NCBI GenBank assembly: GCA_009763385.1
Contig: CM019826.1
Coordinates: forward strand, 99,928,848-99,992,847
Direction of reading: 5' to 3'
Source: Coix lacryma-jobi var. lacryma-jobi
Taxonomy: Eukaryota; Streptophyta; Magnoliopsida; Poales; Poaceae
DNA: 64,000 nt
Shown: piece after piece, positions 1 to 12,266 of the stretch
Layout: each line of letters starts with the position of its first letter
How positions within the stretch are numbered: position 1 is the first letter of the stretch
Notes under the pieces: generated by a model
Databases searched by the model: none
The model's input: only the letters and a program-made list of their open reading frames with translations
What the model was told of the DNA's origin: nothing
Position numbers and translations under genes: made by a program

Positions 1-840
1 TGTGCGGGCGTGGCCGTCGGATACACCTACCACTCGAGTTGGTCCAGAATAACCTTAGGGTTTAGCTGGTTCGCTCTGTAATTAGTTTAGAGAGGGGTAG
101 AGTAGAAAATAGACTTAGACTAGAATAGGATAAGTAGTCGGGAGACTCCCTCCTCCCACCTATCTCAGTTTTCAGCCATTGGCCTTTGCCTTCTAGTTTT
201 TCTGTGCTCCCACACCTCTTCTGTAGCTAGCTGAGATCCACAGGGAAACTTGTTCTCTGTGTACTGTTGAGGAAGTGAGGCCGAATCACTCACTGTTGCA
301 AGTACCGCTCGTTTCCGGTTCGTGTTTTTGACCGTGTCCGACGCGGTGTTTGAATCGTGGTTCGCGCTTTGGTTGCTTCGGTCTGTGTTCGTTGCGTTCT
401 TCGTTCCCTTCAGCTTTTCCATCGATCGATCTCCCTCTCCTGTGTGTCTTTGCGAAATCCGTTTGAATCAGTTTGTTCGAACCATTGAGGAGGTCATTTT
501 GACCAAAGGAATTCATCTAACTCCTCATGATCGAGTAGATCGGGACGATTTCGTTTTTGTGACACCTTTTCGTTCATCCACTTTCCCTTTTTGTTTTCCC
601 CGTGTTTTGGTTGTCTTGAGAGGATGATTTCTTGAGGATAGTTTTCTAACTACTCTGTGATCTTCTTCTCCAAGTTTGGAAACTTGGGATTGTGATTTGA
701 TCGATTTTTAGAGAGATTTGCTTTTCGGGAGAACGCACCCAGGACCGAGCTTCTGCGGGGAACAGTTCGCAGTAGGCTCGGGCGAATCGGAGCGTGCCGA
801 GGCTCACCTTCGAACGGTGCCCTCGAGCGAGCCGAGGCCT
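1..840. other. Unassigned region, no supported gene
   Basis: Moderately T-rich DNA with scattered open frames of under about 100 codons on both strands and no recognisable domain. It leads without a break into the GC-rich minisatellite, so it may be part of the same, unidentified repeat (for example a long terminal repeat or leader). I see no element terminus. Confidence 0.4.
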
Positions 841-841
841 C

Positions 842-1080
842 CCCTCGGACGAACCGGAGTTTTTCCCGAGGCCTTCTTCGAGCCTCGGGCGAGGCGGAGT
901 TTTTCCCGAGGCCTCTCTCAAGCCTCGGGCGAATCGGTGTTTTTCCCGAGGCCTCCCTCGAGCCTCGGGCGAGGCGGAGTTTTTCCCGTGGCCTCTCTCG
1001 AGCCTCGGGCGAATCGGTGTTTTTCCCTGAGGCCTCTCTGGAGCCTCGGGCGAATCGGAGTTTTGCACCGAAGCCTCGTG
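842..1080. repeat. GC-rich minisatellite, 40-bp unit
   Basis: The core agcctcgggc recurs at 881, 921, 961, 1001 and 1042, so the unit is 40 bp (41 in the last copy). A diverged copy starts near 842. Units alternate between a gaggcggag form (after 881 and 961) and a gaatcggtg form (after 921 and 1001), giving an 80-bp higher-order repeat. The open frames across it on both strands are a by-product of the repeat. Confidence 0.85.
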
Positions 1081-3231
1081 ACTCAGTCTTTCGGCGGTTT
1101 CCTTTGCGTTCTCTGTTCAGTGTTGCCTCGCTGTGATCTCAGGGATCATCCACCCTCCTTCTTAAGGGTCGTGGGCATCACTTCAAAGAACAAAGTTTTT
1201 GGGGTTGATTTTATTGGGACTGAGGCAGTGGTTTCTGTGAACAAATTCTGAGGCTCCCATTCACCCCCCCCCCTCTGGTCGCCTTGGTTTGGCACTTTCG
1301 GTCCTTCAGACGCTACGCCACCCACCCACAGTGGAGCTCGTGGGGGTCGACGTCCGGGCGGCAGGGGCGGTGAGCGTTGGGGCGTCGTCCCGGTGGCAGG
1401 GGCGGCGCCTGAACGGCCGGGGGAGGAGAGCTCGTGGGGGCATCGCCCTAGCGGTAGGGCGGCGAGCGTTGGGGCGGCGGCGCCTGGTCGGTCGGGGCTG
1501 GGGAGTTCCTGGGGGTGGGCGAGCAGGCGGGTAGGAGAGGGCTGCAAAGGTCGGGGCGACGACCGGGCAGAGGGAAGGCCGAGCGGTAGAGGGCGGCGAG
1601 GCGGTGGTGGTGTCCGGGCAGAGGGAAGTGCAAGCGGGCGGTCATGGCCTCGCGGCAGTTTCGCGGGAGCCGGGCGTCGCATGAAGGTAGGGTGTCACGA
1701 GGAGCCGGGCGGGGCGATGAAGCGAAGCGATCAGGGGTAATACGACGATGTCATTTGACTCCTTTTAGGAGTCGAGATTCCTCGAAGCCAATAAATAAAT
1801 GTTGCAACAGCTGGAGAAGCCCATAAAAAGCTTAAGCCTCAAATGTGGGAGGATGCATAAATCACAAGCATTGCTCCATTGCTACCCATAGGTCTGTTGT
1901 TGTGTTGTGTGAACCAATAAGAAACTCCCTCATCTGGCTTCTCTAATTTACGGGAATTTCTGCAATTTATGGGAATTAGCTTTATACAACAATACTAAAA
2001 TATTATCGTTGTTTTCTTATACAGACATAGATCTTCCATGAATGGTCTTCCTTGGCTTCGGAAACATCAGCCACTCAAATGGTATAGAAAAGCTTAAGGT
2101 TAATACCATGTTGTTCCTTGGACAGTTTGATAACTTAATGTCTTTTATCGAGTCCAAATTAGTCAATCTCTCCTAACTGTGTAAATCTACAACTTAATGA
2201 CCCTAAATGAAATTGTTAATAAGAGGTAGCTAAAAGAAAAAAAAATCATGTTGTTGTGTTTAATTTATAGCCTGCTTGCTCTCTATATGTGCTTTGAGGA
2301 CATTTGGGTTCTGATTGTCGCAGTTTTCAGAAATAATTTTTCCATTCCCAACTTATAAGTTCCATTTTCCATTTCACTTTTACTTTGCAGATCTTTTGGG
2401 TTCTGCAGTAGTGAGAGACTAATCTTACTCCTATCAATATCGATTCTACATCACTGATATTATTTCAATCAAATTGTTGTCACCCAGTAGCTTGCAGCTA
2501 CACAATAACTTGTCTTTTTCAACCTGCTCCATTGTGCGCACGACAAAGTGCAGGCTTCCTGCTAGTATAGACTATTTCTGTAAATGAACGATGAACACTA
2601 CTTACCGATGTTGTGAGTCGTACGGAATGAAATTTGGTCCGAGACTTGAGGAACGACGTCGGCTCCCGGTTTCTTGACTTGAGGGTCAACGTTGGCTCTT
2701 TGTTTGTTGACTGTCGCCCACCCCATCGTGCTCGCTTGAAGCACGGGTCGGCGTCGTACCCGCACCAAAAAGGGTCGCCATGGTCGGGCGCCTCATCGTC
2801 GTGGATGCTGGCAGCCGCCTCATGTGCGCTTGCGCTGGCGTCGGCGTCGGCATCGTGTAGCCTAGGATCGCCATTATCGACGCGGGTTGCCGATCTGTCT
2901 CCGTTGGCGGCATGGCCGCCGGGGAGGTCGCCATCTACTTCCCTTTGAAACCCTAAGGGCTACTTTGGCAGCTCGGGGGTACTAACCCAGAGAAGCAAAC
3001 CAAGGGGGAGGGATTTTTCTGGACTTGCTAATCCCCTCTCCAGCCGGAGGGGAGATTTCACATGCGGGGTTATTTCCCTGTGGTTGTTTGGAAGTATGGA
3101 GTTGCAGAGGAAATAGATTATGTGATGTTTTGCATAAACCAAATTATCAGATAATAAAGCACGTATTACATGAATTAGTCCTTCCTGATGGCTCTCGGCT
3201 TCTCTGATATCCACCTACCTGTTACGAACGA
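1081..3231. other. Unassigned region, GC-rich then AT-rich
   Basis: 1255-1740 is very GC-rich, with overlapping Arg/Pro/Gly-rich open frames on both strands that look like composition artefacts. 1760-2600 is AT-rich without open frames. 2634-2948 is GC-rich with short frames on both strands and no domain I recognise. 2945-3215 could be a small DNA element but I cannot find convincing terminal repeats. Confidence 0.35.
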
Positions 3232-4441
3232 CGTATAGGAATATGAAGTAAACGAAAATCAATCACAGAGAAGACACACGATTTACGTGGAAAACCCCTT
3301 CAATGTGAAGGGGAAAAACCACGGGCACCAGCCGGCAACAATCTCACTACCTCAAGAGTTTTGGGGTTACATGCCTATGGCGGCTTACAAGAGAATTTAT
3401 CTCCACGAAACCCTAGCAACGGGATTCGCTCTGGCCCAAGCCTCCGGCGACGGGCCTCCGCTTCGCTCCGTCAGAAGCCTGGCCAATATCCTGAAGTGAA
3501 TTTCGAACAACTCCAACACTACCATGTGTAGGATTCTAGGAAAGTCTAGGATGATATATTGTGCAGAAACATCTTTATAAAATACGATAAAACAAGAAAA
3601 TTCAGAAAAACAATACAAATTCAGTACATTTCAATGCTAGTATGGTATACCTATAAAAAAAATCTCAGGAACAAGTCTGTTTAAATAAAAATAGATATGT
3701 ATTTAAAACTGAAATTGAATCTTTGCATAGCTACATAGAAGCTAGAAATGTTCCACAATCATTACAAAACTTGACCAGTTGTCTCAAATGATGCATTTCT
3801 TCCACCAAAACCTTTGCAAATAACATAAAACAAAAATTGTGAACTCTTGTAACAGATTTGGCTTTTTTCTCCAACAAGTTTGTAAATGAATTTATCATAT
3901 AAAAATGTAGAAGTTTAAAGAATGAAGCTGCAGCAAGCTAACACATGTACTATAAGTAGTTCAGTTCAGACCAACTAGTGGAGGCTTTTCTTTTTCTTTT
4001 ATCATACATAAACATGGAATGGAACGGGAAGTTAGTTACACGCTACACCTCTCAGTTGAGTTCCTTCTAGTGTAATGTATGCAAGAAGCAAAGCTTCTCA
4101 ACACCTTACTTCCAGAATACTTCCAAATATGTCAACACCTTACAACAAACATCTCAAGACCTTACTGTACAGTACAATAAACCCTAATCATTGCAGCTAT
4201 CATACTTAGCAAATGTACTTAGTAAAAATCGAAACATACCTTGTTTCTGGATGGCATGAATGAACCCCGACCATTGTAGCTATCAAATTACAGTGAACCA
4301 ACAAGCACCCTGCAAGTAACAAAACCAAAAAATATGTAAATAATAACTAGGTAGTAGGTATATGGCAAGAAGATTGAGTAAAAACAGCTACTGCAGCCAC
4401 CAAAAGAACAAAGTTCTTGTAGGGAAAGCAGAGAACACCTC
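3232..4441. other. Unassigned AT-rich region
   Basis: No gene supported. A short hairpin (ccccttcaatgtgaagggg, about 3294-3312) lies in sequence that resembles grass retroelement noncoding DNA. The rest, up to the CACTA-1 insertion site, is AT-rich and could be intron or intergenic DNA. Confidence 0.35.
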
Positions 4442-4444
4442 GAT

Positions 4445-4945
4445 CACTACAGGGTACACCGACTTTGCCGAGTGCCGGCAGCACTCGGCAAAGGCTTTGC
4501 CAAGTGCGGCACTCGGCAAAGATTAGTCGGCAAAGAAATGGTCGGCAAAGGTTTCTTTGCCGAGCGCCAGAAATCAGGCACTCTGCAGCCTTTGCCGAGT
4601 GCCAAGTCAGCACTTGGCAAAGAAAACAGCGACTGCCAACTTGAAGGCTTCTTTGCCGAGTGCTGACGTGGCAGGCACTCGACAAAGGATTTTTTTTCTT
4701 TTTTTTGAAAAATTCGTTGCCGAGTGCCATCCACGTGGCACTCGGCAAAGAGGCCCTCTTTGCGGAGTGCCACGTCGGCGGCACTCGGCAAAGAAAACTT
4801 GTTTATTTTTTAAAAAAAAATCGTTGCCGAGTGCCACGTCGGCTAGCACTCGGCAAAGAGGTAGAACTGGGTTAATTTTACCTAGCTTTGCCGAGTGCCA
4901 TGGCATCTTTACCGAGTGTGGCACTCGGCAAAGCTAAGAATTTTT
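4445..4945. repeat. CACTA-1 left subterminal repeat array
   Basis: Repeated tttgccgagtgc and its complement gcactcggcaaa, mostly as head-to-head pairs around 10-20 bp spacers such as cacgtgg, making many small palindromes. Arrays like this are the transposase-binding regions of En/Spm elements (family knowledge). Open frames here on both strands are repeat artefacts. Confidence 0.9.
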
Positions 4946-5234
4946 TTTCTTTATTTTGGTTTTTTCATTTTTGTCACACAAAACATTATATATATTACAT
5001 ATCCATATTCCATCACACAGAACACAATATATATCACATTCATATCCATATTTCATCACACATTTCACAATATTTATCACATTCATGTCCATCCATCACA
5101 AAACATAAATCCATCGCATAATCCATACATGTCACACAATTCCGTTCATCCATCCATCACAAGTTCAAGTTCAACCAACACATGTCCAACACATACGAGT
5201 AGTCCATAATCCATAAGTCCAACACATAAGCCGA

Positions 5235-7530
5235 TCACTGCTCACCTTCGCCCCCAGTGCCTGAAGAGCTCCCACCTTGCCCCCACCCTTGCGAAGAGTC
5301 GGTCGGTGGAGGACCTTGCCACTGGGGCGGCGGCACAGCGGCTCCAAGAGACCACCCGGAGTACCCGGGCTGAGGAGGAACGCCAGGCCACACGTAGTAC
5401 GGCAAACGAGGAGGGCCTCCTGGAACCGGACACTCGGACTGTGGTGAAGGGCCACCCGGAGGGGTCGGCGCCGAACCCTGCGACTGCACCTGCACGAAGA
5501 AGCGATGTCGTTAGTACGACCGAAGAAGTGAAAGCAATAAACAACCATATATATACTCACCGGAGTGCCAATAGGACTATGAGGCGGCTGCGGAGGCAGC
5601 AGATACGGATTGAGCAGCGAGGGAGGCACGATCACACCTGGGATGTTGAGACTCCCAAAGAAGCGAGCTATCTCCGCCGACCTCTGCGCCTCCCGCATTT
5701 GGGCGGCCTCCATCTCACGGCGATGGGCCTCCTGCCGAGCCTCGTCCTGAGCCTACAGCTGGGCCTGGAACCTCTGCATCTCCTCATGCATCTGGCCCTG
5801 CAATATTTGTCCCGCAAGGATTAAACAATGCAAAAGAAAGTTGAGTAATGGACGATAAATTGAACTGTACTAACCTGAAGTTGCGCCATGGTCTGCTGCC
5901 TTGGCCGTATGGCCATAGAGGAGCTCGTGCTCCTAGACCGAATCTCGGCAAGGTTGGGGACAGAGTCCGAGGAGACTATGTTGCTGGCCATATACAAGCG
6001 ACTGTGTTGCCTTCCTCCTGCCGGCCTCATCAGCAGGTCCGTGTCCAGGGGCTGAGAGGCCAGATCGTAGTCCGCCCCATAGCACTCGCGAGCCGCCACC
6101 GTGTACTCGTTCAACTTGGTGTAGGCTGCCGAGTTGGTGAACGAGTCGGACCCGTCCTCCGGGTTGTACTTGGTCTCCGGCGCAGTCGCCTTGCCTTTGT
6201 GGGCAAGGTGGTACGCCACGCACGACTTACATTCCGCGCCACCATGCGTCTGGGACTGCAAGAAAGACACAGAGTTGATTGCAAGTAATGAGTATTGAGC
6301 GTTAGAATTAAAAAAATTAATCAGTAGAGCGTACCCATCTCTCAGCATAGGCGTCGAGGCTAAGGTTGCCTTGGTGGTGTGGCACCCCAGCCATCTACAG
6401 GCGGCAGTCCCGGCGCACACTGTGCCTCTCAGCCCACTCGTCCTAAAGCCACCTGTCCACGATGGCCTTCCAACAATCCATGAACTTTTGGCACCAAGCA
6501 GGACAGAACTGCATGACATCAAGTCAATTATGTAATATGTCAGAAGATCAATTAAAGCCTAAATATTCTTCACGCCTACTTACCTGCTCGTACTGCTCCC
6601 TGGTAAGGTCGGTCGCCCTCTCACGCATCTTCTCCCTGGCCTGCGCCTTTGTGACCTTCTCACCCCACAAGTCGGCGTAGGCGTAGATGATGCATTGGAT
6701 CCGTGCCTCGTGGTACATGTCCATGAGTCGGGACATGGCAACTCTGTCCAACACTCGGTCTGCCTCGGCCTCTCTCCCCTGCTCGCACGTCCAGTAAAGC
6801 TGCATACAGACATAGGGTACCCTTTAATTATTCCAACGAATGCGTAGTATTGAGAAATATTGTGTGATGAAGACTTACCCAGAAGTCGGCCTTAATCCGG
6901 CCTGCAAGGGTCCCGTTGTTGCCGAGCAGGACAACGCCAAAGTGCTCCCACGTCTAGGGCGGGCCGACAACCCCGGTGTAGGTGACGTTGCCAGGGAAGT
7001 GCCTCCTAATCAGAAGAGTCATGGTGCCATCGATATGGCAAACCTTGCCCCCTCCGCTCACAACCTTCCATTAACTACATGAGTCATTAAGAACAATTGT
7101 TAGTCTGAAGTTCAATTTTCAACATGTCATATGAACAAGTAGTGATAACATCAATGGTTACTTACGTGTGGCCAACGGGTCGAATCACCGGAAGGTGGAA
7201 AACTGGGAGAGGCTGTTGCGGGAGCTGTGAGGGCCCGCGTAGATAGACTGCCCTCGAACCAGAGGAAGTGGAACCTCCAGCTGCCGGCAGGGCCACCTCG
7301 CCGTCCGAAGAGGTAGTGTCACCGTGCCCTGCCTTGTCGGGGGTCTCCTCGGGCGTCGGCTCTCGAGGAGGAGTCCTCTCCCTACTAGGACGCCCGCGGG
7401 GGCGACCGGTCCTCGCCTGTGGAGCTGACACCTCTGCTAGGTCCTTCGGGTCCTCAGTAGCCCTCCGGTAGGCAGAGAACCCCTGTCGTTGTGACCGCCT
7501 TCCGCCCAGCATTTTGTCGAGTGCCTGCAA
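5235..7530 (-). pseudogene. TNPA-like (Ptta/En/Spm, Transposase_24) gene remnant
   Basis: Minus-strand multi-exon gene of the plant Ptta/En/Spm transposase family, the accessory protein that binds subterminal repeats. Readable exons are about 7530-7168 (basic, Pro-rich N-terminus), 7080-6875, 6800-6583, 6510-6340, 6260-5880 (the conserved HGGAECKSCVAYHLAHKGK-like stretch and the TKYNPEDG region), 5820-5560 (Gln/Glu-rich coiled coil) and 5490-5235 (Pro/Gly-rich tail), joined by GT-AG boundaries read by eye. In-frame TAG codons at 6954-6956, 6443-6445 and 5753-5755 disable it. It lies downstream of the TNP2 remnant in the same orientation, as in related elements. Exon ends are approximate. Confidence 0.75.
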
Positions 7531-7631
7531 TTACAAAGATGAAACCAATTAGCATAAATAAATGGTAATTACTTATAAAGAGATGTAATTGCAAAATAAT
7601 AATAATAACAATATAGTAAGTATTACATGAA

Positions 7632-8702
7632 TTAGAAATTATCTCCACGATCGGCAGTGGCTCGTGGCACTCGTGTGTCGTCATCACTATCTATATTATC
7701 GTACTCTAATGCCTCGTTCTCGTCTCCATCGTCGTCATCACTCGCGTCAGCTCCTAACTGGAACCGCTCAAGCATTCTTAAGTCCTTGACATTCTGCACC
7801 TCAACACCCTCGTCCTCATCAATGTCATTGTCTTCTTCCAAGTCCATCAGCGTAAAAATGTCAATGTCAAACCTCCCTTCTAGGCCCTCAGGTTGAAAGA
7901 ACTCTCCGTTATATGTGTTTGGGTCAAAGATGTAGTCATCATCGTTTGAGAGAGGCGCTTTGCCGCATGGCGATACCAACTGCACGAGGTATCACCCCAC
8001 AAGATTCTCGACTTCTTGGCACACCCATGGAAGATAATAAACTTGTGTGGCCTGTTGAGCCACAATATAGACATCGTCTCCTTTATAGACAGAATCCTAT
8101 CGAATTTCAACTAGCCCAATCTCAGGGGCTCTTCTCGTGACATCAGGATCGAACCAATGACATTTGAATACCACCGGATTAAGAGCTTTCGGACCCAGAT
8201 AGGTGAGCTCGTATATTTCTTTGACTATGCCGTAGTAGTCGCGCTCATCGGTGTCGGGCGTACGAACTCCGGTATTCGTGGTCTTTCGATTGGCCCGACT
8301 CTGCTCGTAGCTTCTTGTGTGAAAGCGATAGTCATTAATATCATAAACGGTGAATGACTTGACCCTGCGATCGAAGCCACTGGCGACCTGTTTCAACTCA
8401 TCACTCATTTCCGCATCCGTGTGGGCCTGCAAGTTGAGGCCGGATAGATCGTTACATGAAATGAACCATGAAATGAAATACGAGAGAGTTAATTTGGCCG
8501 GTACCTTCATACTGAACCATGAAATGAAATCGGGGTCACCATTTTTGAGAAGATGCTCTTGTTCTTCAAGAGAAGGATCCCTTGAGCCTCTCCATTGTTC
8601 AGTAATAAATTTTCTGAAAAAACAAGAGACAAGGGGGTCGGATCGATAGGTGGTTGATACTGACGGCGTATGTAACAAGCTCATTGAGAACTTACTACAC
8701 AT
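7632..8702 (-). pseudogene. TNP2-like transposase C-terminal remnant (DUF4216 region)
   Basis: The C-terminal part of a TNP2-type CACTA transposase on the minus strand. It includes the segment around 8400-8100 with DYYGIVKEIYEL and VVFKCHWFDP, typical of the domain downstream of the catalytic core, and ends in an acidic tail at 7900-7632. A TAG at 8097-8099 and a TGA at 7992-7994 interrupt one otherwise continuous frame. The Transposase_21 catalytic core expected upstream (toward 9300) is absent and is replaced by AT-rich DNA and subterminal repeats. This copy cannot supply transposase. Confidence 0.8.
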
Positions 8703-9289
8703 AAGGAGTCACTTCATCAAGGTTCAACAACACATACATCGTGATTGTGCGCCACTCGTCATGCCGCAACATCTTGATCTTCGATGCGCTTGCTCTTCCG
8801 AGTTGCACATCTCAACATGTGATCACATGTGAGAGGATGTGGAGATGTGCAGGTTTGTGAGCGTCGTACTTGACAACGTGCTCCAAATTTTCTCAAATTT
8901 TTTTCATAGCATATCCATAAGATATAACGACATCTCGCCAAGTTTCGCGATTTTCGGAAATCATTTGTATTTTTTATAATTTTAAAACTGCCCGCACGTA
9001 ATTTCGAGGCCTTGCCCCTGTGAGTACGTTGATCGAAATTTCACGTCAGTTCCCAAATTTGGCCTAAACATACACTCAAGAACAACAATAACAATTTTCG
9101 AATTATTGAAATCCATTATTCGATGCACCCACAGTTTAAACTTGCGTCTAGCGGGAAAATTCAAGAAAATGCAATAAAGACATAAAATATAACAAAAGGT
9201 TTGAAAAAGTGTGAACTTTGAACATGTTGGCCATGGTACTGTGGGGATGATCCACAAAAAATTTGGTATCCAAAATAAAAAAAAACCTT

Positions 9290-9810
9290 TGTCGAGTGCC
9301 AGCGACCGGCAGAGTGCCAGCATGGCGGCACTCGGCAAAGAACCGAACACGTGGCACAGTTCCGAGCCACATTATTTGCCGAGTGCCACGTGGCTGGCAC
9401 TCGGAAAAGAGGGGATCTTTGCTGAGTGCCTACCGCTGGCACTCGGCAAAGAACCGCCCACATGTAACAGAAAGGGGGCCACACGCTTTGCCGAGTGCCA
9501 CGTGGCAGACACTCGGCAAAGCGCTCCCTCTTTGCCGAGTGTCAGACGGCGGACACTCGGCAAAGCAAACGGCCGTGGATGTCGTCTGGTCCGCTGCACT
9601 TTGCTGAGTGCTCATCGTTGCCGAGTGTACGGCACTCGGCAAAGAGGTGCCTTCGCCGAGTGCCTTTCTTTGCCGCATCCTTTGCCTTGTGCTTGGCTTT
9701 GCCGAGTGCCACATGGCCGGCACTCGGCAAAGAGGGTCTTTGCCGAGTGCCCGAAATTTGACACTCGGCAAAGTTCTAGGCAGTCGGCAAAACCTGAGTT
9801 TCTTGTAGCG
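9290..9810. repeat. CACTA-1 right subterminal repeat array
   Basis: Same tttgccgagtgc/gcactcggcaaa palindromic array as at the left end, finishing in gagtttcttgtagcg. This is the end nearest the start of the minus-strand genes, so by convention it is the 5' end of the element. Confidence 0.9.
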
Positions 9811-9813
9811 GAT

Positions 9814-10286
9814 CTTGCAAATCGAGATAAAAGTCCTAGCATGCTCCTAACGAGAGGCCATCTAGTGTTATATATAACTAGAAAGAAAAGGCGCGCTTTG
9901 CTGCGCCGTATAGGAGGACAGTAATAATCGATGGCTCTGTTATTGGACGGAACTTATAAGCCGGCTGATAAGTCGAAACTACTGATTTGTTGGAAAAGAA
10001 AAATATAAATATTAGGACACATGCATAAGGTATTAAATATGGACTCATTATAAAACTAATTTATCAGCCGGAATCTACTTCGCGAGACGAATCTATTAAG
10101 TCTAATTAGTCTATGATTTGACAATGTGGTGCTACAGTAAACATATGAGGTGGTGTAATTAGTTTTATAATTAATCTAATTTAAATAGACTAAATTAGTG
10201 CCGCATCATCCGATATGACATTAAAAAAATCACTTAGTTTTTGTGTCTATATTGCAGAATGTAGCAGGAAGTTGACAGATACGTTA
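9814..10286. other. MITE-like relic between CACTA-1 and Helitron A
   Basis: No gene. About 9925-10240 contains phrases typical of grass miniature elements, such as gccggctgataagtcgaaact, attaagtctaattagtct and gtggtgctacagtaaac. Termini and target duplication could not be fixed, so it may be a decayed composite. Confidence 0.4.
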
Positions 10287-10442
10287 TCTATACCTAATAA
10301 TAATAATTAATAATTTATATATTATTATATATATATAATTATTAATAATAATTAATTAATCTATACCTAATAATATAATATAATATATATATATATAAAG
10401 AGGCAAAATTTCTGTCTTTTTTGGTCAGGCTGTTTTGGTCTA

Positions 10443-11030
10443 GCCCATTCGTTGGCCTAACTGTTTCACTCACTGGCTTTTGGCCCTTCTGCGGCCAATT
10501 CTCTCGCATGGAGGGAAAAAAAAAGGTCGGGCACCTCCCCACTACCGTGTGCGCATCGAAGAATCCCGCCGCCGCCGCCGGAGCCACGGAGTGACGGAGG
10601 ACGCCTCCCCACCGCTGATGCTACTCCCCGCGTGGTGTTGGCATCGCCGGAGTTCCACGACGGGAGCGGAAGCGCGCACACAGCGGAGTTGGTCAGGGTT
10701 GGCATCGCCGGAGTTCCACGACGGGAGCGGAAGCGCGCACACAGCGGAGTTGGTCAGGCTGTTTTCGTCTGGCCCATTCGTTGGCCTAACTGTTTCACTC
10801 ACTGGCTTTTGGCCCTTCTGCGGCCCATTCTCTCGCATGGAGGGAAAAAAAAAGGTCGGGCACCTCCCCACTACCGTGTGCGCATCGAAGAACCCCGCCG
10901 CCGCCGCCGGAGCCACGGAGTGACGGAGGACGCCTCCCCACCGCTGATGCTACTCCCCGCGTGGTGTTGGCATCGCCGGAGTTCCACGACGGGAGCGGAA
11001 GCGCGCACACAGCGGAGTTCCCGAAGGCGC
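10443..11030. repeat. Tandem duplication, 329-bp period
   Basis: The segment beginning gcccattcgttggcctaact at 10443 recurs at 10772 with few changes, through the ccgccgccgccgg tract and ggcatcgccggagttccacg. A 59-60-bp piece ending in gcggagttggtcagg is repeated again at about 10640-10757. Overlapping frames on both strands follow the repeat and carry no recognised domain. It is part of Helitron B's 5' region. Confidence 0.88.
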
Positions 11031-12009
11031 AATGGCAGGAGCGGCGTGCGGTCAGAGGCTGGCTCATCGGCAAGCTAGCGTCGACCGGCGAGACAGGCGA
11101 GCGCAGCGATGGTCCATGGCAAGGGCCCCGTAGAGATATCGCGTCCCTGGCCATGGCGAGGGACGGAGTTGGAGCTTTGCAGGGGCGTGATTAGGGTGCA
11201 TGCGGCGGCTGGGTGTGTCTCCTCACTCCGTGCAGCGCGTCGCGTCCGACGCCGGCATGGACGTGATGCGCAGATCGTCGACGTGCAGGCGGCTCTTGCG
11301 CCGCTGCCTGCCCAGCCCGTTGAGGCGCAATGGCACAATGGCACAACGACAGAAGGCACGGTTTTGTCCGAAGGAGTCGTAATCGGAATTGGATTGGAAT
11401 CCAATCAAACGAAGACTCCAGCTCGTATCAAAAAAATCAAATCAAATCCCAGGTATGTTGGACACCAACTACAAGTTTGACACGAATTTCTTCCGCTTTT
11501 TTTGCCCCTTATAAACTACATATTTTGGTTGGGATATCCTGGAGACCTGGACGTGCAGAAGAAGTTCTTGATCTCGCCACGTGAACAAGAACCAAATCTT
11601 CTGATCTCGCCATACACACGATCAACAAGGTTACCTTCCTCACTATGATTGATGGTGCTCGGAGAGTAGCGCTGAGTTGTTACCCCTGTTGAAGGGGCTA
11701 TGCTGCTTCTCAACGGTGGGTAGGAGGCAAACATGTTTGCCTATGACTTTGAGTAGCAGTGATTTTTCTGATTGTATACAAGAGATAGAGAAGTACCGGG
11801 AAGAAATATCTTCACAAACTGATGCTGGTCCTGAACCTTTGTAAGAGCATTTTTTAATTTTGGTTGATTGATTTGGTTCTGACTATATGCCCATGCCACT
11901 CGAGTATTCTGTGAAAGAGCTAGCATTTTACTATTTGAGTTATGTTGCATGGATCTATGGTAGTTGCACTTAAGTTATGTTCGTTGATTGTTTTTGTCTG
12001 TTCTTACAG
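11031..12009. other. Helitron B interior, no gene recognised
   Basis: 11031-11410 is GC-rich with overlapping short frames. 11410-11930 is mixed noncoding sequence. From about 11945 (atggatctatggtagtt) it becomes alignable by eye with the intron upstream of the protease start in Helitron A (about 16870-16944). Confidence 0.4.
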
Positions 12010-12266
12010 AGAATGGATCATATGGTGTTGAATCAAGCACTGTTGAGAATTTTGATGATCGGTTAAACAAAGCAAAATGTTCTGAACTAAATTAGTTGGA
12101 ATCAGATATAATGATAAATGTTGATGCAATTCCTTCAGCTACATCACTGACCATATAGAGACATTATCTCAGATGAGTGAAGAAAAGCTTTTATCAGATG
12201 ATGATAAACAACCAAAAGAACATAAACAGACTAATGATGGTGAAACGTATGAGTATCTCCCAAAAG
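12010..12266 (+). pseudogene. Decayed paralogue of the Helitron A protease first exon
   Basis: Aligns by eye with exon 1 of the gene at 16948. Shared pieces include agcactgttgagaattttga, the ttccttcagctacatcactgacc stretch, ccaaaagaacataaacagac, and the end tatctcccaaaag before a GT donor. It is about 110 nt shorter than the Helitron A exon and appears to lack one of the two internal repeats there. In-frame stops (for example aaattag near 12090) make it nonfunctional. The rest of the protease gene is absent. Confidence 0.7.

Larger units (their letters stand above)
4445..9810 (-). mobile_element. CACTA-1: En/Spm-type transposon, internally deleted
   Basis: A complete 5366-bp CACTA element. 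The left end reads CACTACAGGG. The right end, read inward on the minus strand, is CGCTACAAGAAA, an imperfect inverted repeat. It is flanked by a 3-bp target duplication GAT (4442-4444 and 9811-9813), the size known for this superfamily. Both ends carry dense subterminal repeats. Coding segments all read on the minus strand: a TNP2 C-terminal remnant first, then a TNPA-like gene. The TNP2 catalytic core is absent and the remaining frames carry stops, so the copy is non-autonomous. Confidence 0.93.

Noticed and set aside
842..1080. CRISPR-like array
   Set aside because: Repeats are contiguous 40-bp units without unique spacers, in plant DNA.
1146..1740. Long GC-rich open frames on both strands
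   Set aside because: Overlapping Arg/Pro/Gly-rich frames on both strands, no domain, typical of GC composition.
4347..4937. Several overlapping open frames in the CACTA-1 left end, and their counterparts at 9161-9924
   Set aside because: They translate the palindromic subterminal repeat in all frames.
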